Translations under genes and position numbers: made by a program | The notes under the pieces: model-generated | Seen by the model: the letters and a program-made list of their open reading frames with translations, nothing else | What the model was told of the DNA's origin: nothing | Database searches by the model: none | DNA from: Ruegeria sp. 6PALISEP08 | Lineage (GTDB): Bacteria > Pseudomonadota > Alphaproteobacteria > Rhodobacterales > Rhodobacteraceae | Assembly (NCBI RefSeq): GCF_001238295.1 | Contig: NZ_LGXZ01000003.1 | Span: 62,001-126,000 of the forward strand | Direction of reading: 5' to 3' | Length of the DNA: 64,000 bases | Shown: piece after piece, positions 8,688 through 17,206 of the stretch | How positions within the stretch are numbered: the stretch's first letter is position 1 | Layout: each line of letters begins with the position of its first letter

Positions 8688-10034
8688 ATGTCTGGACACG
8701 GCACGCCCATCCCCATGACCTCGCATCCCTGCAGCCCGCTGACCGGCACGGCCGAAGTGCCCGGTGACAAGTCAATCTCGCACCGGTCGCTGATACTTGG
8801 CGCCATGGCTGTGGGTGAGACCAAGATCTCGGGCCTGCTGGAGGGCGAAGACGTTTTGGATACCGCCAAGGCGATGCGGGCCTTTGGGGCAGAGGTCACG
8901 GACCACGGTGGCGGGGAATGGACCGTGCATGGCGTGGGCGTTGGTGGATTTGCCGAACCGGATCAGGTGATCGACTGTGGTAACTCAGGTACTGGCGTGC
9001 GCCTGATCATGGGCGCGATGGCAACCTCTCCGATCTCGGCGACCTTCACCGGCGACGCCAGCCTGAACAAACGTCCGATGGCGCGGGTGACTGACCCTCT
9101 GGCCCTGTTCGGCACGCAATCGGTTGGTCGGTCCGGTGGACGTCTGCCGATGACCATCGTTGGTGCAGCGGACCCAGTACCGGTGCGATACGCAGTGCCG
9201 GTACCCTCGGCGCAGGTAAAGTCCGCCGTGTTGCTGGCGGGATTGAATGCCCCCGGCAAAACAGTTGTGATCGAGAAGGAAGCAACCCGCGACCACTCTG
9301 AGCGGATGCTGGTCGGGTTCGGCGCTGAGATCACGGTGGAAGACACCGATGAAGGCCGTGTCATCACTCTGACAGGTCGCCCCGAGTTGAAGCCACAGGT
9401 CATCGCCGTACCGCGCGACCCGTCAAGCGCTGCTTTCCCGGTTTGTGCTGCGCTGATCACTCCGGGGTCAGATGTGCTGGTGCCTGGCATCGGGCTGAAC
9501 CCGACCCGTGCTGGCCTTTTCACCACATTGCGCGAGATGGGTGCAGACCTGACCTATGAGAATGAGCGCGAAGAAGGCGGCGAACCTGTTGCCGATCTGC
9601 GCGCAAAGTACTCGCCGAACATGAAGGGGATCACCGTACCGCCAGAGCGTGCGGCCTCGATGATCGATGAATACCCTGTTCTGTCCGTGGTTGCGGCAAA
9701 CGCCACTGGCACCATGATGATGGGCGGTGTAAAAGAGCTGCGGGTGAAGGAAAGCGACCGGATCGACGCCATGGCACGCGGTCTACGCGCAAACGGAGTG
9801 ACGGTAAACGAGGGTGAGGATTGGTGGTCGGTCGAAGGTCTGGGCATTGGCAACATTCCAGGTGGCGGCACCTGCGAAAGCTTTCTGGACCACCGCATTG
9901 CCATGTCGTTCATGGTGATGGGCATGGGCGCGCAGAAGCCGGTAAGCGTAGATGATGGTGGCCCGATTGCCACGTCTTTCCCGATTTTTGAACCGTTAAT
10001 GGCGTCGCTGGGTGCAAAGGTTGAGCGCACGTGA
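8688..10034 (+). CDS. aroA: 3-phosphoshikimate 1-carboxyvinyltransferase (EPSP synthase)
   Basis: A 448-residue shikimate-pathway enzyme joining shikimate-3-phosphate and PEP. Landmarks are [14 protein letters not shown] near the N-terminus, [41 protein letters not shown] and LRVKESDRI. The RPMxR, RDHxE and SSAAFP forms are those of class II (CP4-like) EPSP synthases rather than the E. coli class I form. Start ATG 8688 has AAGGAG upstream. The end overlaps cmk by four bases, so the two genes are coupled. Confidence 0.96.
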   Translation: MSGHGTPIPMTSHPCSPLTGTAEVPGDKSISHRSLILGAMAVGETKISGLLEGEDVLDTAKAMRAFGAEVTDHGGGEWTVHGVGVGGFAEPDQVIDCGNSGTGVRLIMGAMATSPISATFTGDASLNKRPMARVTDPLALFGTQSVGRSGGRLPMTIVGAADPVPVRYAVPVPSAQVKSAVLLAGLNAPGKTVVIEKEATRDHSERMLVGFGAEITVEDTDEGRVITLTGRPELKPQVIAVPRDPSSAAFPVCAALITPGSDVLVPGIGLNPTRAGLFTTLREMGADLTYENEREEGGEPVADLRAKYSPNMKGITVPPERAASMIDEYPVLSVVAANATGTMMMGGVKELRVKESDRIDAMARGLRANGVTVNEGEDWWSVEGLGIGNIPGGGTCESFLDHRIAMSFMVMGMGAQKPVSVDDGGPIATSFPIFEPLMASLGAKVERT

Positions 10035-10648
10035 GCTTCACGGTCGCGATTGACGGGCCTGCGGCTGCGGGTAAAGGCACGATTTCGAAAGCCGTTGCGG
10101 CGCATTTTGGGTTTGCACATCTGGACACTGGGCTGCTCTACCGTGCGGTAGGTCGGCGTGTCTTGACGGGGGTCGATCCGGTGGAAGCGGCAAAGGCTTT
10201 GACCGCCGAGGAATTGGAGCAAGGCGATCTGCGCACCGCCGATATCGCTCAGGCGGCGTCTAAAGTGGCAGTCATTCCCGAGGTCCGCGCCGCGTTGGTG
10301 GATTTTCAACGCGCCTTTGCACGCAGGGCAGGCGGGGCGGTACTGGACGGGCGCGACATCGGGACGGTGATCTGTCCAAATGCCGAGATAAAGCTTTTTG
10401 TAACGGCCAGTGCCGAAGTGCGTGCTGAACGGCGGTATCTTGAGCTTAGCGCCAAAGGTGCTGATGTGACGCGCGATCAGGTTCTGGCAGATGTCAAAGA
10501 ACGCGACGCGCGCGATGCTGAGCGTAGCACCGCTCCGATGAAAGCTGCCGATGATGCGGTTCAGTTGGACACGACCGACCTGAGCATCGAGGCCGCATTG
10601 GCAAAAGCGCTAGGCGCCATCAATGCAAAATTGCCCGCGACGCGCTAA
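10031..10648 (+). CDS. cmk: Cytidylate kinase
   Basis: A 205-residue nucleoside monophosphate kinase converting CMP/dCMP to the diphosphates. The P-loop [13 protein letters not shown] is at the N-terminus, and [13 protein letters not shown] and RRYLEL are family hallmarks. The GTG start at 10031 overlaps the aroA stop. aroA-cmk-(rpsA) is a common bacterial order; here rpsA lies about 4 kb further on, after four inserted genes. Confidence 0.95.
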   Translation: MSFTVAIDGPAAAGKGTISKAVAAHFGFAHLDTGLLYRAVGRRVLTGVDPVEAAKALTAEELEQGDLRTADIAQAASKVAVIPEVRAALVDFQRAFARRAGGAVLDGRDIGTVICPNAEIKLFVTASAEVRAERRYLELSAKGADVTRDQVLADVKERDARDAERSTAPMKAADDAVQLDTTDLSIEAALAKALGAINAKLPATR

Positions 10649-10660
10649 CGCTGCGGGCAA
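10631..10660. terminator. Hairpin between convergent cmk and YHS-protein genes
   Basis: TTGCCCGC (10631-10638) and GCGGGCAA (10653-10660) form a perfect 8-bp stem at the end of cmk. There is no clear T-run, so termination is only probable. Confidence 0.45.
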
Positions 10661-10671
10661 AGGGTTGGCTC

Positions 10672-11148
10672 TTACAGCTCGCCCACGGCGACGCTTTTGA
10701 TGTTTGCCCACTGGTCGTCGGCCGTTTTTGCGGTGCTGACGACGTCCTTCAGAAAGGCCGCGCGGGTTTCAGCGTTCAGGAACAGGTACAGCTTGCCGTC
10801 TGCAACCAGATACTGATCGGGATCACCGTCAAACTTTTTGCCGACTGACACGCCGAACGAGCAGAACCCGCCATGCTGCGGCAAGTAAGCCACCGGGTTT
10901 GCTTCGAACGCTTCCAGGTTGGCGGCCGTGGTGAAATAGTAGGATGCACCGTTATAGGTCGCAGAGTGAGTGGCAAAACCCTCGACCGGGTTCCCATCGT
11001 TGACCAGTGCAACCAGATCGACACCGTGTGCGGCCAGCGGCGCGCCTGCGGCCGAGATGCCGTTGGATACGTTTATTTCGTCAGCGGCAAAGGCCGGGGT
11101 GGACAAGGCGATTGCGGTTGCCAAGGCGGTGAAGAGGATATGTTTCAT
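10672..11148 (-). CDS. Exported YHS-domain protein
   Basis: A 158-residue protein with a signal peptide ending STPAFA-ADE. The mature part carries a YHS-like domain: GVDLVALVNDGNPVEGFATHSATYNG, continued by YYFTTAANLEAFEANPVAYLPQHGGFCSFG. In this family the segment is thought to bind a metal or act as a small ligand domain, but no specific role is established. One cysteine remains in the mature protein. It is convergent with cmk and divergent from the next gene. Confidence 0.8.
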   Translation of the reverse strand: MKHILFTALATAIALSTPAFAADEINVSNGISAAGAPLAAHGVDLVALVNDGNPVEGFATHSATYNGASYYFTTAANLEAFEANPVAYLPQHGGFCSFGVSVGKKFDGDPDQYLVADGKLYLFLNAETRAAFLKDVVSTAKTADDQWANIKSVAVGEL

Positions 11149-11369
11149 TACACGTTTCCTTTTTTTGATTCTGCGTTCAAATCGGCTGGGTCAGTGGCCG
11201 ATGAAACATAGTTAGTCGGTCAATTGCGGACGTGTAATCGCAGATAGGCCGCCAGATATTGCAGATCGTACAAGTCTTTGAATGACGGGAGGAGTGCGTT
11301 CACTAAGCTTTGTTTGGTTTGTGTGAATTCCAGTGCGTATGGTGAAGATGTGCCTGCAGGAGTGACCTC

Positions 11370-11906
11370 ATGATCCGACTAGCTTTTATCCTGATCTTCG
11401 CCGCCGGGCGTCTTGTCGCGCAGGAGGGCGAAGCTGAAACCCCGAACATTGAGCCACCGATGACCTATGAGCGGTTGGGCAACATCCTGTTTGCTCTGGA
11501 CCCCGAAGCGCAACCATTCGGCCCCGGATTCCAGATGACTGTGGCGGATGTTCAGGTTTTGGTGATTACCGACATCAATGCCGACCGCATGCGCGCGATG
11601 GTCTCGATCCGTAGTGCCGAGACACTGTCGCAAGAAGAATTGGTCCGGATGATGCAGGCCAATTTCGACAGCACACTGGACGCACGTTACGCGATCGCAA
11701 ATGGCACATTGTGGGCTGCCTTCATTCACCCCTTGTCGTTGTTGGAAAAGGAACAGTTGATATCGGGGCTGGCCCAGACCGTGAACATCGCAAAGACGTT
11801 TGGAACGCTGTACTCGGGTGGCGCCGCCGAATTCGGAGGGGGCGACAGCACGGATCTGCAACGCGCTCTGATCGAAGAGCTTCTGAAGAAGGGCGAAGAA
11901 ATCTGA
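11370..11906 (+). CDS. Exported protein of unknown function
   Basis: A 178-residue protein with an N-terminal hydrophobic segment (MIRLAFILIFAAGRLVAQ) that looks like a signal peptide; the predicted mature protein starts near Gln. The body is soluble and acidic, has no cysteine, and ends in a charged helix (ALIEELLKKGEEI). I recognise no family. Start ATG 11370 has AGGAG about nine bases upstream (11359-11363). The 221-base gap upstream is shared with the divergent YHS-protein gene. Confidence 0.65.
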   Translation: MIRLAFILIFAAGRLVAQEGEAETPNIEPPMTYERLGNILFALDPEAQPFGPGFQMTVADVQVLVITDINADRMRAMVSIRSAETLSQEELVRMMQANFDSTLDARYAIANGTLWAAFIHPLSLLEKEQLISGLAQTVNIAKTFGTLYSGGAAEFGGGDSTDLQRALIEELLKKGEEI

Positions 11907-12172
11907 CCCGCGCTTTGAACCTGTGCAGTTCCTGAGACCCGAGTTTCTCTCATAAGCCGCCGCGGTAAAGGTGAAACATCGACATCGAGCATTTCGCCGG
12001 GTTTTGTGTCTCGGGAGAAAAGCGTGCTTTTTTGACCTGCGAAAGTGGACGGGCTGAAATGCGTACGCAAGTGGCATCATAAGCCCTAGATGGACGCGGG
12101 AAAGCTGTTATAGTTTCCTTCAAGCAAAAAGGGAATGCTGCAAAGAAACCCCCAATAAAGGGGGAGGCAGCT
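11907..12172 (+). other. Non-coding leader region of the halogenase gene
   Basis: About 266 bases with no convincing gene. It contains a candidate promoter (TTGACC at 12032-12037, 17 bases, TGAAAT at 12055-12060). It also holds a short hairpin: CCCCC (12149-12153), a six-base loop, and GGGGG (12160-12164), which would cover part of the strong ribosome site GGGGGAGG (12160-12167). Confidence 0.45.
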
Positions 12173-12214
12173 ATGAAATCCCCCAAGCCAACAGGGACAA
12201 AACCACATGAATAA
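12173..12214 (+). CDS. 13-codon leader ORF overlapping the halogenase start
   Basis: ATG 12173 follows GGGGGAGG at 12160-12167 with five bases of spacing, the best ribosome site in the area. It encodes MKSPKPTGTKPHE and stops at 12212-12214, eight bases past the first base of the halogenase start in another frame. The halogenase itself has only a weak AGGGA site, so its translation may depend on this leader. Expression is inferred. Confidence 0.4.
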   Translation: MKSPKPTGTKPHE

Positions 12215-13892
12215 TCGTTTGAATGAGATCACCATCGTCGGCGGCGGTACGGCAGGTTGGATGACCGCGCTGATCCTGGACATGGTGTTTGCCCGCACGT
12301 CCTCGCAGAAGGATCGCCCGCGCATCTGTCTTATCGAAAGCCCCAATATCTCGACCGTCGGGGTGGGCGAGGCCACGGTGCCACGCATGCCGGTCACGCT
12401 GCGCCAAGCAGGCATTACAGAGCGGGATTTTTTCCGCGAGACCAACGCATCGTTCAAACTGGGCGTTAAGTTCTGCAATTGGAACAAGGACCAAAAGGGC
12501 AATCTTATCGACTATGTGAATCCCTTTGCCCACGGTCAGATGTTGGAGGGTTTGGATGCCGCCGAGTATTTCCTGCGTTTCGGCAACGGGGATCGGGACT
12601 TTACCCAATCAATCTCGCCGCATGATGATCTGGGGCGGCTGTGCAAAGGCGCGCGTCAATTAGGTCAGCCCGAATTTGAACAGCGGTTTGGCTACGCTTA
12701 CCATCTGGATGCAGTGAAATTTGCAGGGATGCTTACCAAGGTCTGCACAGAGCGGGGTGTTGAACATATCCGGGATGAAGTGCAATCGGTTGAACTGGAC
12801 GAACAGGGCAACGTCAGTCACCTAATGCTGGAGCGCAGGGGCCGCCACGACATCGAGATGGTTGTCGACTGCACTGGGTTCCGCGGGTTGATCATCAACA
12901 AGGCGCTTGGCGAGCCGTTTCTGGATTATTCGGATTACCTGCCCAACGATCGCGCCATGGCGTTGCAGATCGAGCATCCCAACCCGAAGAAGATTGAGAG
13001 CCTGACACGGTCCACCGCACTTGGCGCAGGCTGGACATGGCGGGTGCCGCTCTACAACCGTGTGGGGACGGGGTATGTGTTCTCATCGGCGCATCGAACC
13101 GATGATCAGGCCGCGGATGAGTACCTCGAATGGCTGGGGGACAGCGGTAAGGGTTTGACGCCGCGCATCATTCCGATGCGCGTTGGACGTGTGCGCAATG
13201 CCTGGGTCAAGAACTGTGTCGCCATCGGTCTGTCCGGCGGATTCATTGAGCCGCTTGAGAGTACCGCGATCCATATGATTGATCATGCGGTGCGCTGGTT
13301 CGCCGAGCATTTGCCAACCCGCGAAATCGAACCTTCGCTGCGGACAAGATACAACCGGCAGATGGACAAGCTTTATAACGAAGTGCTGGAATTCATCTGC
13401 CTGCATTATCGCTTGGGCAATCGTACGGATGATCAATATTGGATCGACGCGCGGACACAGATGAAGGTGCCGGACCGGTTGGCCGAGAATCTGGAGCTAT
13501 GGCAGCACCGCCTGCCGATGGATCACGATGTCGAGTTTGCCACACTGTTTGACCATCGCGTGTATCAGACGGTTCTTTTGGGCAAGCAAGTCTATAATAC
13601 TGGCTATGGGCCAGGCATCCGGGATCGTGTGCGACCGTTGAAGAAGGTGATCTGGTATCAGGGTATGCAGCGCGCGAAAGAGGATCTTGCACAAATCGTC
13701 AGATCAATGCCGGATCACAAAACACTGTTGCGCGATATCCGCGGAGAGCTGGAGCGTCCGTCCTTTGGTAAGGGGAAGGTTGCGCAGCCAACTGTTGCGA
13801 TGCCGGGCACCGCACCAGCGCCTGTTAGGATCCAGAACATGCCAAACTTTGCCGAAATTCAAAGCGGTGCGAAGGATTTGCAGTTGTTTTAA
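12207..13892 (+). CDS. Flavin-dependent tryptophan halogenase family protein
   Basis: A 561-residue FADH2-dependent halogenase of the PrnA/RebH group. The Rossmann motif VGGGTAGWMTA is at residues 11-21, and IESPNISTVGVGEATVP follows. FKLGVKF contains Lys84, which aligns with the catalytic Lys79 of PrnA. The WxWxxP motif is W276-T-W278-R-V-P, and Glu348 in GGFIEPLEST matches Glu346 of PrnA. All key residues are therefore kept, so an active enzyme is likely, but the substrate cannot be read. No flavin reductase or biosynthetic gene lies nearby. A strong terminator follows the gene. Confidence 0.9.
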   Translation: MNNRLNEITIVGGGTAGWMTALILDMVFARTSSQKDRPRICLIESPNISTVGVGEATVPRMPVTLRQAGITERDFFRETNASFKLGVKFCNWNKDQKGNLIDYVNPFAHGQMLEGLDAAEYFLRFGNGDRDFTQSISPHDDLGRLCKGARQLGQPEFEQRFGYAYHLDAVKFAGMLTKVCTERGVEHIRDEVQSVELDEQGNVSHLMLERRGRHDIEMVVDCTGFRGLIINKALGEPFLDYSDYLPNDRAMALQIEHPNPKKIESLTRSTALGAGWTWRVPLYNRVGTGYVFSSAHRTDDQAADEYLEWLGDSGKGLTPRIIPMRVGRVRNAWVKNCVAIGLSGGFIEPLESTAIHMIDHAVRWFAEHLPTREIEPSLRTRYNRQMDKLYNEVLEFICLHYRLGNRTDDQYWIDARTQMKVPDRLAENLELWQHRLPMDHDVEFATLFDHRVYQTVLLGKQVYNTGYGPGIRDRVRPLKKVIWYQGMQRAKEDLAQIVRSMPDHKTLLRDIRGELERPSFGKGKVAQPTVAMPGTAPAPVRIQNMPNFAEIQSGAKDLQLF

Positions 13893-13938
13893 GGAGTCTT
13901 TGCGCTCGGCGCGTGGAGTATTTTCAAAAAAAATGAAG

Positions 13939-13964
13939 GGCGGGGCGAAAACCCCGCCTTTTGT
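13939..13964 (+). terminator. Rho-independent terminator after the halogenase
   Basis: GGCGGGG (13939-13945) and CCCCGCC (13952-13958) form a stem with a CGAAAA loop, followed by TTTTG and more T residues. Confidence 0.88.
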
Positions 13965-14021
13965 TTGTTTCCCGTGGGCTTTACGAGTATTGGAACAGGT
14001 TCTTGTGCGCCCTTAAATTGT

Positions 14022-14035
14022 AATGTAATCACATT
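14022..14035. promoter_or_regulatory. Short inverted repeat upstream of the DUF6525 gene
   Basis: AATGT (14022-14026) and ACATT (14031-14035) flank AATC, 22 bases before the predicted start. It could be an operator half-site pair; nothing identifies a regulator. Confidence 0.25.
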
Positions 14036-14057
14036 TTGAACTTAGGGAGTGTGCGCG

Positions 14058-14375
14058 GTGCAAAGACAGGCAGACCAAGGCCGTAGGTACGGCAAAAACC
14101 TTCGAACGGGCCTTAAACGTCGGAGGCGGCAGTTGCCGCCAATGAAAATGTACGACTCTTTACCGCCGCGGTTGCGGCAGTGGCTTGCCTCGGCGAGGTT
14201 ACCGTGGTGCCCTGCTTCGGCTCGGAAAATCTGGAACAGGGCCGGCGGCGCGCGCAACCCAACCGCAGCCGTGATGCGTTTGAATGAAATCGAGCGGGCG
14301 ATGCTACGGCGCGATGCCGGTGTTTGGAGCGCCAAAAGCTGGACTGAGCACTCGCAAAGACCTGCCGAACCTTGA
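14058..14375 (+). CDS. DUF6525 family protein
   Basis: A 105-residue basic cytoplasmic protein. The conserved core reads SLPPRLRQWLASARLPW followed by CPASARKIWNRA and ends with LNEIERAMLRRDA, which I recognise as the Rhodobacteraceae DUF6525 family. Start set at GTG 14058, because GGGAG at 14045-14049 is eight bases upstream. The function is unknown. The core has several Trp and Arg residues and no membrane segment. It lies between the halogenase terminator and the rpsA promoter, so it is probably monocistronic. Confidence 0.7.
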   Translation: MQRQADQGRRYGKNLRTGLKRRRRQLPPMKMYDSLPPRLRQWLASARLPWCPASARKIWNRAGGARNPTAAVMRLNEIERAMLRRDAGVWSAKSWTEHSQRPAEP

Positions 14376-14392
14376 AAACATGGGCTTTGCCC

Positions 14393-14421
14393 TTGCACAT
14401 ACCGGGGAATCCGCCTATACG
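14393..14421 (+). promoter_or_regulatory. Candidate promoter of rpsA
   Basis: TTGCAC (14393-14398) and TATACG (14416-14421) are separated by 17 bases. The match is among the best in the window and leaves a leader of about 175 bases before rpsA. Confidence 0.6.
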
Positions 14422-14469
14422 CGCGCTGTCGATACAAGGGCGGTCAACGTCCGGATGACGTTTCTGAGC

Positions 14470-14506
14470 AGGGCCGGGTTACCTCGGCCCTTTGTGTTTG
14501 TTTGCT
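14470..14506 (+). promoter_or_regulatory. Terminator-like hairpin in the rpsA leader
   Basis: AGGGCCG (14470-14476) and CGGCCCT (14485-14491) form a 7-bp stem followed by a T-rich tract. It lies between the predicted promoter and the gene, so it may act as an attenuator or as a transcript-stability element. Confidence 0.5.
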
Positions 14507-14538
14507 CAGGGGCGCACCGGATCACGCTTGAAGACATC

Positions 14539-14577
14539 ATGAAACAAGACCGGCGGAGACAACCGCTCGGCCAGTAA
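14539..14577 (+). CDS. 12-codon ORF in the rpsA leader
   Basis: ATG 14539 opens MKQDRRRQPLGQ and stops at 14575-14577. It lies inside the predicted rpsA 5' leader, is strongly basic, and lacks a clear ribosome site. It could be a leader peptide or chance. Confidence 0.2.
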   Translation: MKQDRRRQPLGQ

Positions 14578-14605
14578 AAACGTATGTAAAGGAAAACACT
14601 GCCAG

Positions 14606-16282
14606 ATGGCTGATACAACCATGGAGGAATTCGAAGCCCTCCTGAACGAAAGCTTCGAAATGGACACGCCCGAAGAGGGTTCTGTTGTCAAAGGCAAGGT
14701 TCTGGCGATCGAAGCCGGCCAAGCCATCATCGACGTCGGCTACAAAATGGAAGGCCGCGTTGATCTGAAAGAATTCGCAAATCCCGGCGAAGCCCCTGAA
14801 ATCGCTGTAGGTGACGAGGTCGAAGTTTACCTGCGTGCTGCAGAAAACGCCCGTGGCGAAGCCGTCATCTCACGCGAGATGGCCCGCCGTGAAGAGGCAT
14901 GGGACCGTCTGGAAAAAGCATATGCCGACGACCAGCGCGTCGAAGGTGCAATCTTTGGTCGCGTCAAAGGTGGCTTCACCGTCGATCTGGGTGGCGCAGT
15001 TGCGTTCCTGCCCGGCTCGCAGGTTGACGTTCGCCCCGTGCGCGACGCTGGCCCGCTGATGGGTCTGAAGCAGCCGTTCCAGATTCTGAAAATGGACCGC
15101 CGCCGTGGCAACATCGTTGTGTCGCGTCGCGCTATCCTAGAAGAATCGCGTGCCGAACAGCGCGCCGAAGTTATCGGCAACCTGTCCGAAGGTCAGACCG
15201 TCGAGGGTGTCGTCAAGAACATCACCGAATACGGCGCATTTGTTGACCTGGGCGGTGTTGATGGCCTGCTGCACGTCACCGACATGGCATGGCGTCGGGT
15301 CAACCACCCGTCCGAGATCCTGACGATCGGCGAAACCATCAAGGTTCAGGTCATCAAGATCAACAAGGAAACCCACCGCATCAGCCTGGGCATGAAGCAG
15401 TTGCAGGAAGATCCGTGGGATCTGGTTGCTGCCAAGTACCCGCTGGGCTCGGTTCATCAGGGTCGCGTTACCAACATCACCGACTACGGCGCGTTCGTCG
15501 AGCTGGAAGCCGGTGTCGAAGGTCTGGTGCACGTATCCGAGATGTCCTGGACCAAGAAAAACGTCCACCCCGGCAAGATCGTTTCGACCAGCCAAGAAGT
15601 CGACGTCATGGTTCTTGAAATCGACGGCGCCAAGCGTCGCGTGTCTCTGGGCCTGAAGCAGACTCAGCGCAACCCGTGGGAAGTGTTTGCAGAAACACAC
15701 CCCGAGGGCACCGAGGTCGAAGGCGAAGTCAAGAACATCACCGAATTCGGTCTGTTCATCGGCCTCGAAGGCGACATCGACGGCATGGTTCACCTGTCCG
15801 ACCTGTCCTGGGACGAGCGTGGCGAAGATGCGATCCAGAACTACCGCAAAGGCGACGTCGTTCAGGCGGTTGTCTCGGAAGTGGATGTCGAGAAAGAGCG
15901 TATCTCGCTTTCGATCAAAGCCCTGGGCGGTGACAAGTTCGCCGAAGCCGTGGGCGGCGTGAAACGTGGCTCGGTTATCACCGTCGAGGTGACCGCGATC
16001 GAAGATGGCGGCATCGAGGTCGAGTACGAAGGCATGAAGTCGTTCATCCGTCGTTCCGACCTGTCGCGTGACCGTGCCGAACAGCGCCCCGAGCGTTTCT
16101 CGACCGGTGACAAGGTCGACGTCCGCGTCACCAACGTCGACAGCAAGACCCGCCGTCTGGGCCTGTCGATCAAGGCCCGCGAGATCGCCGAAGAGAAAGA
16201 GGCCGTGGAACAGTACGGTTCTTCCGACTCGGGCGCGTCGCTGGGCGACATTCTGGGTGCAGCGCTGAAGTCTGGCGACTAA
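14606..16282 (+). CDS. rpsA: 30S ribosomal protein S1
   Basis: A 558-residue RNA-binding protein that recruits mRNA to the 30S subunit. Six S1 (OB-fold) repeats run in tandem, seen in segments such as VVKNITEYGAFVDLGGVDGL, VTNITDYGAFVELEAGVEGL and VKNITEFGLFIGLEGDIDGM. Each is followed by the DLSWD/EMSWT type of motif and the RISLG(L/M)KQ end. Length is normal for the family. Codon use is strongly biased to C- and G-ending codons, as expected for a highly expressed gene. A long structured leader precedes it and a strong terminator follows. A 408-codon open frame on the opposite strand is a shadow. Confidence 0.97.
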   Translation: MADTTMEEFEALLNESFEMDTPEEGSVVKGKVLAIEAGQAIIDVGYKMEGRVDLKEFANPGEAPEIAVGDEVEVYLRAAENARGEAVISREMARREEAWDRLEKAYADDQRVEGAIFGRVKGGFTVDLGGAVAFLPGSQVDVRPVRDAGPLMGLKQPFQILKMDRRRGNIVVSRRAILEESRAEQRAEVIGNLSEGQTVEGVVKNITEYGAFVDLGGVDGLLHVTDMAWRRVNHPSEILTIGETIKVQVIKINKETHRISLGMKQLQEDPWDLVAAKYPLGSVHQGRVTNITDYGAFVELEAGVEGLVHVSEMSWTKKNVHPGKIVSTSQEVDVMVLEIDGAKRRVSLGLKQTQRNPWEVFAETHPEGTEVEGEVKNITEFGLFIGLEGDIDGMVHLSDLSWDERGEDAIQNYRKGDVVQAVVSEVDVEKERISLSIKALGGDKFAEAVGGVKRGSVITVEVTAIEDGGIEVEYEGMKSFIRRSDLSRDRAEQRPERFSTGDKVDVRVTNVDSKTRRLGLSIKAREIAEEKEAVEQYGSSDSGASLGDILGAALKSGD

Positions 16283-16310
16283 GCCCGAGGCGCATCTCAG
16301 ACAAGCTTTT

Positions 16311-16341
16311 CGGCCTCGCGCATCAGCGCGGGGCCGTTTTT
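16311..16341 (+). terminator. Rho-independent terminator after rpsA
   Basis: CGGCCTCGCGC (16311-16321) pairs with GCGCGGGGCCG (16326-16336) over an ATCA loop, one G-T pair included, followed by TTTTT. Confidence 0.92.
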
Positions 16342-16552
16342 GTTGCGAATCAATATGTTCCAAACCGCTGGCTTATTTGGGATATTGTTCGCGCTTTAAT
16401 TGCGATAATTCCTCTGTCCGACAAAAATTCTTGTGAGAATGTGGCAAAATAGGGCCTCAGCGCGCAGAGTATCCGTTCCCCCGTTCCGGATTTTTTCCTA
16501 TACTGTCAAATCAGTAGACCTGACACACCGGCTGCCTGGGAGGGTATCACGC

Positions 16553-16837
16553 ATGATCCGTTCAGAACTGATTCAGAAAATCGCTGACGAAAACCCGCAT
16601 CTCTATCAGCGTGATGTCGAGCGGATTGTGAATACCGTCTTCGAGGAAGTCACCGATGCAATGGCCCGCGGCGACCGTGTTGAACTGCGTGGCTTCGGTG
16701 CATTTTCCGTGAAGAAACGGGATGCGCGCGTTGGGCGCAATCCAAGGACGGGTGAAACTGTTCAGGTCGAGGAAAAATGTGTACCGTTTTTCAAAACTGG
16801 TAAGTTGCTAAGGGACCGATTGAACGGTAAAGCCTGA
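16553..16837 (+). CDS. ihfB: Integration host factor subunit beta
   Basis: A 94-residue DNA-bending protein of the HU/IHF family. It starts [17 protein letters not shown] and carries the DNA-wrapping arm [22 protein letters not shown]. The start is ATG 16553 with GGGAGG 8-13 bases upstream; longer in-frame sequence before it (from 16433) is not IHF-like. IhfB pairs with IhfA, encoded elsewhere, to shape promoters and recombination sites. rpsA-ihfB-lapA-trpF is a familiar order in this group. Confidence 0.95.
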   Translation: MIRSELIQKIADENPHLYQRDVERIVNTVFEEVTDAMARGDRVELRGFGAFSVKKRDARVGRNPRTGETVQVEEKCVPFFKTGKLLRDRLNGKA

Positions 16838-16841
16838 CCTT

Positions 16842-17195
16842 ATGATGCGCTATATTCGATACGCTTTTCTCGGGGCTCTTGGGGTTATCCTGATTTCGAT
16901 ATCTCTGGCCAATGTTGAATCGGTTGAACTCAAGTTGATGCCAGATCCACTGGCTGAGCTGCTGGGCTTTAACCTAAGCACGTCCTTTCCGTTGTTTCTG
17001 GTGGTTTTAGGCGGTGTTGTGGCTGGTCTGGTCATCGGGTTCCTGTGGGAATGGATGCGTGAACATAAACATCGCCGTGACGCAACCGCGAAGAAAAGCG
17101 AAGTGCGCAAGCTTGAGCGAGAGGTCAAGAAGCTCAAGAAAAAGCAAAACGAGGGCAAAGATGACGTTCTGGCCCTTCTGGATGAGGCAAGCTGA
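16842..17195 (+). CDS. LapA-domain membrane protein
   Basis: A 117-residue inner-membrane protein with two hydrophobic segments (about residues 6-24 and 46-69), then a highly charged, probably coiled-coil tail rich in Lys and Arg ([16 protein letters not shown]). This is the lipopolysaccharide assembly protein A domain architecture, which assists LPS transport in E. coli together with LapB. It starts five bases after the ihfB stop and is followed closely by trpF, so it is likely in one operon with them. Confidence 0.8.
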   Translation: MMRYIRYAFLGALGVILISISLANVESVELKLMPDPLAELLGFNLSTSFPLFLVVLGGVVAGLVIGFLWEWMREHKHRRDATAKKSEVRKLEREVKKLKKKQNEGKDDVLALLDEAS

Positions 17196-17206
17196 GCCCT
17201 AGTCCC

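Noticed and set aside
15137..16363. 408-codon open frame on the minus strand
   Set aside because: It lies opposite rpsA, whose six S1 repeats and codon bias are clear. The frame is open because of high GC content.
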